Assembly (NCBI GenBank): GCA_963805505.1
Contig: CAWDUP010000002.1
Location: forward strand, 744,001 to 808,000
Direction: 5' to 3'
Length of the DNA stretch: 64,000 nucleotides
DNA from: JANPBY01 sp963805505
GTDB lineage: Bacteria; Actinomycetota; Actinomycetes; DATJPE01
In this document: positions 16,450-23,216 of the stretch, in pieces
How the letters are laid out: every line of letters begins with the position of its first letter
Numbering within the stretch: position 1 is the first letter of the stretch
The notes under the pieces: model-generated
Database searches by the model: none
Seen by the model: the letters and a program-made list of their open reading frames with translations, nothing else
What the model was told of the DNA's origin: nothing
Position numbers and translations under genes: made by a program

Positions 16450-17340
16450 TTGTTCAGGACATCTGCTCGACTGCTGCCCGCTGGCGGTCGCTCGCGCGTC
16501 GTCGGCGGCCGCTCGGCCCTGGTCGTCGGGGCCGTTGCCGTGCTGGCTGCTGGTTCCGTGGTGGCCACGCTGCTGCCCGCCGCCCAGGCGCAGGTCGCCA
16601 AGACCCCAGCCACCAAGTCGCGGGTCATCAAGGACCCGGCGATCGTCGAGTCGAGCAGTCTGGCCCGCAGCTACTACGTCAAGTCCCGGCTATGGACGGC
16701 CAACGACAGCGGCGGTGGTACGACCATCTATGCGATCGGCAAGCGCGGCGGGACCACCGCAAAGTTCGAGCTCCGGGGCGCATCGCACAAGGACTGGGAG
16801 GGCATGGCCCGCACCGTCATCCACGGGGTGAGCTATCTCTACGTCGGGGACATCGGCGACAACGGCAAGAAGCGGTCGAGCATCTTCGTGCACCGGTTGA
16901 AGGAGCCGAAACCGAGCAGGCACCACGGTTCGGTGAAGTACAAGACCTATGAGTTCAAGTACCCCGACGGAGCGCACAACGCCGAGGGCCTCATGGTCAA
17001 GCCCGGACGATCCCACCGACTGTTCATCGTTTCCAAGGGCAAGAAGGTCGACGGCGCCATCTACCGTGCCCCGAAGAAGCTCTCGACCAGCGGCGTGAAC
17101 TGGTTGAAGAAGGTGCAGACCGCCCCGCCCGGCATGTCTGATGCCGTCTTCTTGCCCGGTGGACGATTCATCTTGCGTGGCTACGTCAACGGGTGGTTGT
17201 ACAAGAAGATTGGCGCTACCCCCACCGGCTTTGCGCTGCCCATTAAAGGCGAGAGCATCACCACCGCACGAAACAAGGACTTCGTGTTCGTGGGCCAAGA
17301 GGGCAGGCGCTCCAGCATCTGGCGGGTCAAGCTGCCTTGA
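16450..17340 (+). CDS. Secreted propeller-like protein, paralogue 1
   Basis: About 296 residues. The TTG at 16450 is preferred because AAAGGA lies 5 bases upstream; the longer frame to GTG 16414 has no ribosome site. N-terminal signal peptide: Arg-rich, hydrophobic core VVGAVAVLAAGSVVATLL, cleavage near AQA. The mature part has SSSLARS, LWTANDSGGGTTIYAI, SHKDWEGMA, YLYVGDIGDNGKKR, HNAEGLMV and RGYVNGWLYKKI. This matches an actinobacterial extracellular family related to esterase-like phytase/beta-propeller proteins. Catalytic role unproved. The next gene is a close paralogue and overlaps it by 4 bp. Confidence 0.7.
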   Translation: MFRTSARLLPAGGRSRVVGGRSALVVGAVAVLAAGSVVATLLPAAQAQVAKTPATKSRVIKDPAIVESSSLARSYYVKSRLWTANDSGGGTTIYAIGKRGGTTAKFELRGASHKDWEGMARTVIHGVSYLYVGDIGDNGKKRSSIFVHRLKEPKPSRHHGSVKYKTYEFKYPDGAHNAEGLMVKPGRSHRLFIVSKGKKVDGAIYRAPKKLSTSGVNWLKKVQTAPPGMSDAVFLPGGRFILRGYVNGWLYKKIGATPTGFALPIKGESITTARNKDFVFVGQEGRRSSIWRVKLP

Positions 17341-18212
17341 TCGACGACACCAGGTCTGGAGCGTTGCGAAGGAGTTCTGACCGGCGGGGCCGTACGGCTG
17401 CCGCCGTCGGTCTCGTTGGGCTGTCCCTGCTCTGCGTCGCGGGACTCGCGACTGCGGCAGCGGCCAAGGTGGCGGTGACGCCGTCGAGCAAAGTGCTGAC
17501 CATCCAGGACCCGGCCATCGATGAGTCCAGCGGCCTGGCGACCAGCGGCTTCAGTACCAGCCGACTGTGGACGCACAACGACAGTGGCGGCGGCACGACG
17601 ATCTACGCCCTGGGAGCGGATGGGCGAACGACGGCCCGCTTCGAACTGACCGGGGCATCCCACAAGGACTGGGAAGGAATGGCCCGCGCGGTCAGCGGCG
17701 GGGTCAGCTATCTCTACGTCGGGGACATCGGCGACAACGGCAAGAAGCGGTCGAGCATCTTCGTGCACCGCGTCAAGGAGCCGAGCCTGTCAACGTCGGG
17801 CGGGTCCTTGGTGCCGACGACCTACGAGTTCACCTACCCAGACGGTCGGCACAACGCAGAGGGACTGATGGTCGACCCACGCACGTCCCGGATCTACATC
17901 GTCAGCAAGGTCAAAGGCGCAGCGGGAGCGATCTACGCGGCACCCACGACCTTGTCCACGACAAAGGTGAACAAGTTGACTCGAGTCGGCGCGGCGCCGG
18001 CGGGCATGTCGGACGCGACCTTCCTGGCTGATGGGCGGTTCGTCCTGCGCGGCTATGTCAACGCCTGGCTGTACTCGTCCCTGAAGGCCACGCCGGTGGG
18101 ATTCGCCTTGCCGCTCAAGGGCGAATCGATCACCCAGGACGGCACGTCGAAGCGGGTGCTTGTCGGGAGCGAGAAGCCACACTCGAGCATCTGGCGCGTG
18201 GCGCTCCCCTAG
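17337..18212 (+). CDS. Secreted propeller-like protein, paralogue 2
   Basis: 291 residues, the same architecture as its neighbour: signal peptide (VGLVGLSLLCVAGLATAAAA), then SSGLATS, LWTHNDSGGGTTIYAL, SHKDWEGMA, YLYVGDIGDNGKKR, HNAEGLMV, RGYVNAWLYSSL and SSIWRVALP. The stretch around YVGDIGDNGKKRSSIFVHR is identical in both. It begins with TTG overlapping the upstream stop (TTGA), or possibly at TTG 17364. A tandem gene duplication with divergence mainly in the signal region and in Lys content. Function as for the first copy. Confidence 0.7.
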   Translation: MIDDTRSGALRRSSDRRGRTAAAVGLVGLSLLCVAGLATAAAAKVAVTPSSKVLTIQDPAIDESSGLATSGFSTSRLWTHNDSGGGTTIYALGADGRTTARFELTGASHKDWEGMARAVSGGVSYLYVGDIGDNGKKRSSIFVHRVKEPSLSTSGGSLVPTTYEFTYPDGRHNAEGLMVDPRTSRIYIVSKVKGAAGAIYAAPTTLSTTKVNKLTRVGAAPAGMSDATFLADGRFVLRGYVNAWLYSSLKATPVGFALPLKGESITQDGTSKRVLVGSEKPHSSIWRVALP

Positions 18213-18254
18213 CGCGCGGCGCGCAGCGGCCGGGCAGGGGGAGCCTTCGCCTGG

Positions 18255-18638
18255 TCAGTCCGGCGGATCCGCACCCTCCACGTGAATCGTGAGGGCGCTG
18301 AAGGGAATCCGTCGGCAGTCGTCGACGGTCTGCCCCTGATCGCGATGTCCTGGAGACCATGCCTCGACGGCCCGGTATGCGTAGCCGTCCTGCTCGGCCT
18401 CCTCGAACACGAACTCGACGATCTCTTGTGCCGCAAGAGAACGGAAGCCGGAACCCGAGACAGCGGCGAAGAGACACCAACAGCCGCCAGGTGTCTGTGG
18501 CGAGTCGAGAACACCCCAGCCCTGCTCCGAGTGCCACTCCCTGACGACACCCTTAGCTGGTCCCTGGGTCACCCGAACATTCTTCCATGACGGCATCCCA
18601 CAAACGGGAACGATCGGATCACCGCTGGGCAAGGTCAT
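18255..18638 (-). CDS. Cold-shock-domain-like protein
   Basis: 127 residues. The core KGVVREWHSEQGWGVLDS, GGCWCLF, GFRSLAAQEIVEFVFEEAEQDGYAYRA follows the cold-shock (OB-fold) layout: G-x-V-x-W, GWGV, a central F and V-x-F. The usual RNP aromatic set is reduced, and a C-terminal tail of about 30 residues is added. It probably binds single-stranded nucleic acid weakly or has another role. The start at 18638 has GAGG 8 bases upstream; MPSWKN at 18596 is the alternative. Stands alone between the propeller pair and the GntR-ABC operon. Confidence 0.6.
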   Translation of the reverse strand: MTLPSGDPIVPVCGMPSWKNVRVTQGPAKGVVREWHSEQGWGVLDSPQTPGGCWCLFAAVSGSGFRSLAAQEIVEFVFEEAEQDGYAYRAVEAWSPGHRDQGQTVDDCRRIPFSALTIHVEGADPPD

Positions 18639-18662
18639 CGTGTTCGCCTCGAACTGGTCGGA

Positions 18663-19685
18663 TCAGCCTTCCTTGCCGAGCCACCAGAAGCTAAAGCCGG
18701 TCAACAGGCCGGACAGCAGCACAAGCAGCCCGGTCTCGGCCCACTGCAACGGCCAGAAGGCGCTTGCGGGCTGGTAGACGAGGAGCTGCCGGTACCCCTC
18801 GTCGTTCAACCTCGCGAAGCAGCTGTCTAGAGGGTCAGCGCCATTCGGTCGGCCGGCCCGCTGCTGCTCGTCGACCTTCGGCAGACAGTCGGCGAACCAT
18901 GCTGGTGTGCTCGTCGCGCTTCCGGTGTTGTCGACCATCCGTTGAGACAGGATCCACGCATCGGAAGTCCCCGACGTCATCGCGATCTGGGGGATGGCCC
19001 CGTTGGGGTTGTTGCGGATGTAGTCGAGGTGAGCGCGATCGAAGGCGACCACCGTCGTCTCAGCTGGAATCAGGTGCGGACGCACCACAAGGGGCATGAC
19101 GATCTGCACCGCGGCGACGAGGCCGAACACGATGGCCATAGCCGGAACCGTGCGCCGTAGGACCAGTCCTGCAGCCACGCCGATGCATATCGCGAGGACG
19201 GCGTAGCCGACGGGTACCAGCCCGCGCATGGAGAACGCGATGGGTGTCATCCGTGCCGGGAGGCTGCCGCCGCGCTCTCCCTCGGCCCCGTCCAGGAGAG
19301 CCGACCACCAGGTGATGACCCATGACAGGAGGCCGACGGCGGCAGCCGCCACTGCGGCGACTGCCGCCAGACGGAATCCGAGCCATCGGCGTCGAGTGAT
19401 GGACTGGTTCCACACCAGTCGATGGGTGCCGTGCTCCAGCTCACGGGCGACCAGGGGCGCCCCGAGGAAGGCCCCGATGATGGCCGGGGCGAGGGCCAGC
19501 AGCATGACGCCGGCGTAGTAGAGGCGGCGGTCGTTCGGCGAGAGCAGGTCGTAGACGGCCGTACCGGTCCCTGCCAGCCGGACGAGGTGTGCGTGAGTGA
19601 AGACGCCGATCGCTGCGAGGACGACAACGCCGAGGAACAAGACGTAGGCAGGCGTTCGAGTCTGTCGCCAGGTGAGCCAGGTCAT
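18663..19685 (-). CDS. ABC transporter permease of the YtrA-type operon
   Basis: 340-residue membrane protein. N-terminal MTWLTWRQTR is typical of actinobacterial permeases of this group. About six helices: YVLFLGVVVLAAIGVFTHA, YYAGVMLLALAPAIIGAFLG with LVARELEHGTHRLVWNQS, and others ending in LLSGLLTGFSFWWLG. A large extracytoplasmic loop (about residues 215-300) contains two Cys. The ATG at 19685 overlaps the ATPase stop. Third gene of GntR-ATPase-permease, an arrangement typical of cell-envelope stress or antibiotic-responsive exporters. Confidence 0.8.
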   Translation of the reverse strand: MTWLTWRQTRTPAYVLFLGVVVLAAIGVFTHAHLVRLAGTGTAVYDLLSPNDRRLYYAGVMLLALAPAIIGAFLGAPLVARELEHGTHRLVWNQSITRRRWLGFRLAAVAAVAAAAVGLLSWVITWWSALLDGAEGERGGSLPARMTPIAFSMRGLVPVGYAVLAICIGVAAGLVLRRTVPAMAIVFGLVAAVQIVMPLVVRPHLIPAETTVVAFDRAHLDYIRNNPNGAIPQIAMTSGTSDAWILSQRMVDNTGSATSTPAWFADCLPKVDEQQRAGRPNGADPLDSCFARLNDEGYRQLLVYQPASAFWPLQWAETGLLVLLSGLLTGFSFWWLGKEG

Positions 19686-20575
19686 CGAACGGCCGCCAGA
19701 GGCTGGCGCTTGTCCCGATCGCCCTTGGCGGCCTGCATGTAGGCCAGGACCAGGTCTTCGAGGTCGAGCCGGCCGACGGTCCATGCAGGGTCCAGAGCGG
19801 GTTGCTGGGTACGAACGACGAAGCTCGACTGCCTGTCGGTGTGGCTTTCGGTGACCACTTCTTGGTCCGCGGGCAGGCGTGCGGCGTCTCGTCTCGGTCC
19901 GGTCAGGCGCACGTGGTCTTCCAACAGCTCGCTTACGTCCCCCTCGACGCGCACGAGGGACTCGACAAGCAGGATCAGGTGGTCGCAGACCCGCTCGAGG
20001 TCGGACACCACGTGAGAGGACAGGACGACGCTGAGCTCGTGCTCTGCGGCAGCCTCCATCAGGGTCTGCAAGAACTCGCGCCGGGCCAGCGGGTCGAGGC
20101 TGGCCACGGGCTCGTCCAAGACCAGCAGTTCTGGCCGTTTAGCCAGCCCAAGGGTCAGTGCGAGCTGGGCGCGTTCGCCGCCGGAGAGCCGCCCGGCTCG
20201 TTGATGCGGGTCCAGGCCGAGCTGTTCGATCCGGGTTCGGGCGATCGAGTCGTCCCAGCGCGGGTTGAGGTGGGAGCCAAGGCGAAGGTGCTCCTGCACG
20301 GTCATGCCCGCGTAGGTGGGTGTGTTCTGTGCGACGAAGCCCACCTTGGCGAGCTGATCGGCGGACGCTGCGGGCGCGCCCCCGCACGTCTCCACCGTGC
20401 CGGCGCTTGGCTTGATCATGCCGACCGCCAGACTGAGGAACGTCGTCTTGCCCGCCCCGTTGGGGCCGACCAGCCCGGTGACCTTGCCCGCTGGGACCTC
20501 CAGGGTGCACTCCGAGAGTGCCCATCGCCGGCGGTACTGCTTGCCCAAGCCTTCAGACCGGATGACCGCGGTCAC
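19682..20575 (-). CDS. ABC transporter ATP-binding protein of the YtrA-type operon
   Basis: 297-residue ATPase: Walker A GPNGAGKTT, Q-loop VGFVAQNTP, signature LSGGERAQ, Walker B LLVLDEPVASLDP, switch His in LSSHVVSD. The GTG at 20575 overlaps the stop of the GntR regulator (GTGA), which fixes the start; the open frame continues further left only as a shadow. C-terminal 90 residues form an accessory domain. Works with the downstream permease; substrate unknown. Confidence 0.9.
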   Translation of the reverse strand: MTAVIRSEGLGKQYRRRWALSECTLEVPAGKVTGLVGPNGAGKTTFLSLAVGMIKPSAGTVETCGGAPAASADQLAKVGFVAQNTPTYAGMTVQEHLRLGSHLNPRWDDSIARTRIEQLGLDPHQRAGRLSGGERAQLALTLGLAKRPELLVLDEPVASLDPLARREFLQTLMEAAAEHELSVVLSSHVVSDLERVCDHLILLVESLVRVEGDVSELLEDHVRLTGPRRDAARLPADQEVVTESHTDRQSSFVVRTQQPALDPAWTVGRLDLEDLVLAYMQAAKGDRDKRQPLAAVR

Positions 20576-20961
20576 GCTATGCCTCGCTGCTCGCCGCGAA
20601 ACGTGCTCGCGAAGAGCGCCTCGATGCTCTCTTCGTCCATCCCGGCCAGCCTCGCTTTGGACAACCATCGGCGCAGCTCGCGTCGCAGCGGCTCGTGGGC
20701 GGCAAGTGATTCCCCCACCAGGCTTCGTGTCACGAAGGTGCCAACCCCGGGGCGTGCCGTCGCGAGGCCAGCGTGCTCCAGCTCTCGATAGGCCTTCAGG
20801 ACCGTGTTGGGATTGATGGCCAGCTGCGCCACAACCGCTTTGACGGTGGGGAGTTGGTCACCCTCGCGGAGGATCCCGAGACGAAGAGCCTGGCGCACCT
20901 GTTGGACGATCTGCAGGTAGGGCGAGACCCCGGACCGCGAGTCGAGCGTGAACTCGATCAC
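20572..20961 (-). CDS. GntR-family regulator, YtrA subfamily
   Basis: 129 residues: an N-terminal winged helix (PYLQIVQQVRQALRLG, GDQLPTVKAVVAQLAINPNTVLKAYRELE, GVGTFVT) with a short C-terminal dimerising tail, as in YtrA-type regulators that repress their own ABC-transporter operon. GTG start with GGAGG 4 bases upstream. First gene of the operon; it overlaps the ATPase. A strong promoter with repeated TGCTAG lies directly upstream and is the likely operator. Confidence 0.88.
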   Translation of the reverse strand: MIEFTLDSRSGVSPYLQIVQQVRQALRLGILREGDQLPTVKAVVAQLAINPNTVLKAYRELEHAGLATARPGVGTFVTRSLVGESLAAHEPLRRELRRWLSKARLAGMDEESIEALFASTFRGEQRGIA

Positions 20962-20969
20962 TGAACCTC

Positions 20970-21018
20970 CATAGCACTAGATGACTAGCACAATAGATAC
21001 CTAGCATGATGCCGTCAA
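20970..21018 (-). promoter_or_regulatory. Promoter and likely operator of the GntR-ABC operon
   Basis: On the minus strand, -35 TTGACG (21018-21013), a 17-bp spacer, and -10 TATTGT (20995-20990). TGCTAG occurs twice 16 bp apart, and GCTAG-TCAT-CTAG forms an inverted repeat just downstream of the -10. YtrA regulators bind such inverted repeats to repress themselves, so autorepression is likely. Confidence 0.65.
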
Positions 21019-21104
21019 TGGGACGCAGGCAGCATTCCGCTCCCGGATGCCTTCCCCCGAGCGCACCGTCGCCAGGTCAACGGAGCGACCACGACCGCAT
21101 CCCA

Positions 21105-21210
21105 GCCTCGTAGGCTGGCGACCATGGGGCGTTTCCAGCGTGTGCGAGCGCCAGAGCTGGTGGGTCGTGGTGGCTGGCTAAACACGGGGGGGCGAGGACT
21201 GAGCCTGGCC
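21105..21210 (+). pseudogene. 5' remnant of a thioredoxin-NHL gene
   Basis: Starting at GCCTCGTAGGCTGGCGACC and continuing through an ATG at 21124 for about 29 codons (MGRFQRVRAPELVGRG...), this segment matches 23198-23303, the leader and start of the intact thioredoxin-NHL gene. I count about seven base differences, five of them silent. After LSLAG the reading departs from the family. It is a truncated copy, not a working gene. Silent-site bias suggests it came from a once-functional homologue. Confidence 0.8.
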
Positions 21211-21248
21211 GGGGGCCGGTGTCACCATGAGCGGCTTGCAACCTGCGC

Positions 21249-21347
21249 TCAGGGCCGGGCCCCTGCGAACCAGTTGATGCCGGAGGTGCAGAAAGCGCAG
21301 TCCCCGTCGAAGACGGCCAGGGGGCTGGACTGAGGTACGACGGTCAC
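21249..21347 (-). pseudogene. 5' remnant of a DCC (DUF393) thiol-disulfide protein
   Basis: GTG at 21347 with GGGAGG 4-5 bases upstream. The 32-residue product contains LAVFDGDCAFCTSGINWF, the diagnostic DGDCxFC start of the DCC/DUF393 (YuxK-like) family, then stops after AGARP. Normal members are about 120-150 residues, so only the 5' end remains. It faces the thioredoxin-NHL remnant; the two cut ends meet near 21211-21248, which looks like a deletion scar between two convergent genes. Confidence 0.65.
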
Positions 21348-21471
21348 TGGCCCTCCCACTGAACGTAAGCCCTGTCAACTCTCACGGGCAAACGGCCGCC
21401 GGCTGGGCCGCGTCATGCCCGATCGAAGGCAGGGGTACTGCCAGAGTCACCCGTCCGAACCTATCGATAGC

Positions 21472-21507
21472 GACCGGTTCGGTCAGGGGTCTCCAGACCG
21501 AACGGTC
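21472..21507. terminator. Inverted repeat, possible terminator or operator
   Basis: GACCGGTTCGGTC (21472-21484) and GACCGAACGGTC (21496-21507) are complementary with one bulged base, around an 11-bp loop. It lies in the non-coding stretch between the DCC and metallo-hydrolase remnants. No T-run follows on either strand. Confidence 0.45.
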
Positions 21508-21691
21508 ATGGGCGAACAAGACTCATGACGGGTCCATAGCCAGTAGCACTTCCATCCACGCCGGCGAGACTGGGAGCGGCTCTCCGACGTCGTCGCGGTG
21601 TGGCCTCAGGGCGAGGGGATCCCGTGCCCGTCTCCTCCTCAGGACGGACGAAGTACCCGAAGTCGACCCTGCGGACTGCGGCGCTCAACAT
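21506..21691 (-). pseudogene. 5' remnant of a metallo-beta-lactamase-fold hydrolase
   Basis: ATG at 21691 reads MLSAAVRRVDFGYFVRPEEE. The VRRVDFGYFVRP..ETG segment resembles the N-terminus of actinobacterial MBL-fold hydrolases (N-acyl-homoserine-lactonase-like group), from memory of the family. After about 28 residues the frame becomes Arg/Pro/Ser-rich without the expected HxHxDH zinc site. The product stops at 61 residues, against about 250-300 for the family. Best read as a degraded 5' end. It follows the aminotransferase on the same strand. Confidence 0.45.
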
Positions 21692-21764
21692 GCGCCCATC
21701 CTGCCGAATCGGGCGTGTCGGATCGCCCGATCGGAAGCGAGCGCGAGCGGCAATGTTCGCAGTC

Positions 21765-23111
21765 TCAGTCCAGCTCTGCGAGCAGAGACGCGAACGCGGA
21801 CAGGTACTCGTCGACGTCGGCCTCGTTGTGCGCGACCGACACGGTCGGTCCCAGCCACCAGCCCGACTCCCAGATTCCTCGATTGGCCATCCAAACGCGG
21901 ATGAGCGCACGGAACTCCGGATCGTCGCTGTCACGGGATTCGGCGCCGTTGGACGCCGGGGTCGGGGTGAATCCGTAGTAGCAGTGGGTTCCCATTCGGG
22001 CGATGCTCCATGGGACCCCACTGGAAGCGATGGAAGCTTCGAGCCCGTCAGCCATGCGCGCGCCAAGAGCCCTAGCGTGAACGAAGGCCTCAGGCGTTAG
22101 GACCTCGGTAAGGGCAGCCCGCGCAGCCGACATCGCCAGAGCATTCGCGAACAGCGTCCCCCCGGTGGGGACCTCGGGGATGGGCACTCCGGACACGAGC
22201 GTGTGCTCGTCGGTGCCAATCGCCGCGGCGACGTCCGCCGTCATGCCGTACGCGCCGAGTGGGATCCCTGCAGCGATCGACTTGCCGATCGTGAACATGT
22301 CCGGGGTGAGCCCGACCTCCGCGGACATGCCGCCGTAGGCGCCGACCAGCGAGTGCGTCTCGTCGGCGGCCAGCAGCGTCCCGGCGTTCCGCGTGAGCCG
22401 GCGCAATGCCTCACAGAACTCTGGCTCCGGGTTGATCACGCCGGAGTTCGTCATCACCGGCTCGGTCAGGACCAGGGCGACGTCGCGTGGGGCGAGAGCG
22501 CGATCCAGAGCCGCAACGTCGTTGAACGGCACGATCCGTGCCTCACGTGGCACCCAGCCCGGCAGACCGCGACCCTCCAGCACCACGTCGTCGCCGTCGA
22601 GCACGACCAGGGTCGCGTCGGCGTGGCCGTGGTATTTGCCGTCGAACAGCAAAACGACGTCGCGACCGGTCACGTGACGAGCCACGCGGATGACTTCGGT
22701 GTTCGCCTGCGTCGCCGAGAGGGTGAATTGCCACTGGGGCATCCGGTAGCGCGACGCCAGGTGCTCGGCGACGACGACCGCGTCCTCCGTGGGCAGCAGG
22801 AAGTGGTTACCTCGCGCCATTCGTGCAGTCACAGCCTCAACGACAGGTGCCGGCGCGTGGCCGCAGAACACGCTCATATCCCCGAGGTACATGTCCAGGT
22901 AGGAGTGGCCGTCGACGTCCCGGAATCGCGACCCGGCACCATCGGCGACGAAAGTGGGCATGTGCTCGTACAAGCTCTCCATCCAGGACATCGGGACGCC
23001 GTGAGGCATGGTCGCGTGCCCTCGCTCCCAAAGTGCCGCGGATCGGGGGCGTGAAGCCACGAACCGAGCGTTCTCCCGATCGCTCACTGCCTGGATGCGT
23101 TGGCGTGACAT
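21765..23111 (-). CDS. Class III aminotransferase, glutamate-1-semialdehyde-aminomutase-like (A)
   Basis: About 448-residue PLP enzyme. FDGKYHGHAD, LLAADETHSLVGAYGG (PLP Asp), and the Schiff-base Lys in FTIGKSIAAGIPLGAYG. It aligns in layout with GSA-2,1-aminomutases but is probably a transaminase on another substrate, because the true hemL is normally with heme genes. Start taken at MSRQRIQ (23111); MPPDIPM at 23129 is possible; neither has a clear ribosome site. The open frame extends far left only as antisense of the NHL gene. It sits exactly between the truncated and intact thioredoxin-NHL copies, suggesting insertion. Confidence 0.8.
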   Translation of the reverse strand: MSRQRIQAVSDRENARFVASRPRSAALWERGHATMPHGVPMSWMESLYEHMPTFVADGAGSRFRDVDGHSYLDMYLGDMSVFCGHAPAPVVEAVTARMARGNHFLLPTEDAVVVAEHLASRYRMPQWQFTLSATQANTEVIRVARHVTGRDVVLLFDGKYHGHADATLVVLDGDDVVLEGRGLPGWVPREARIVPFNDVAALDRALAPRDVALVLTEPVMTNSGVINPEPEFCEALRRLTRNAGTLLAADETHSLVGAYGGMSAEVGLTPDMFTIGKSIAAGIPLGAYGMTADVAAAIGTDEHTLVSGVPIPEVPTGGTLFANALAMSAARAALTEVLTPEAFVHARALGARMADGLEASIASSGVPWSIARMGTHCYYGFTPTPASNGAESRDSDDPEFRALIRVWMANRGIWESGWWLGPTVSVAHNEADVDEYLSAFASLLAELD

Positions 23112-23216
23112 CGGGATATCAGGGGGCATACCACAGGATTGCAGAAACACACATGCTGTCGCTGCCCCCAGTCCTCCGCAAATGTCGGTTCTGGATCGCC
23201 TCGTAGGCTGGCGACC

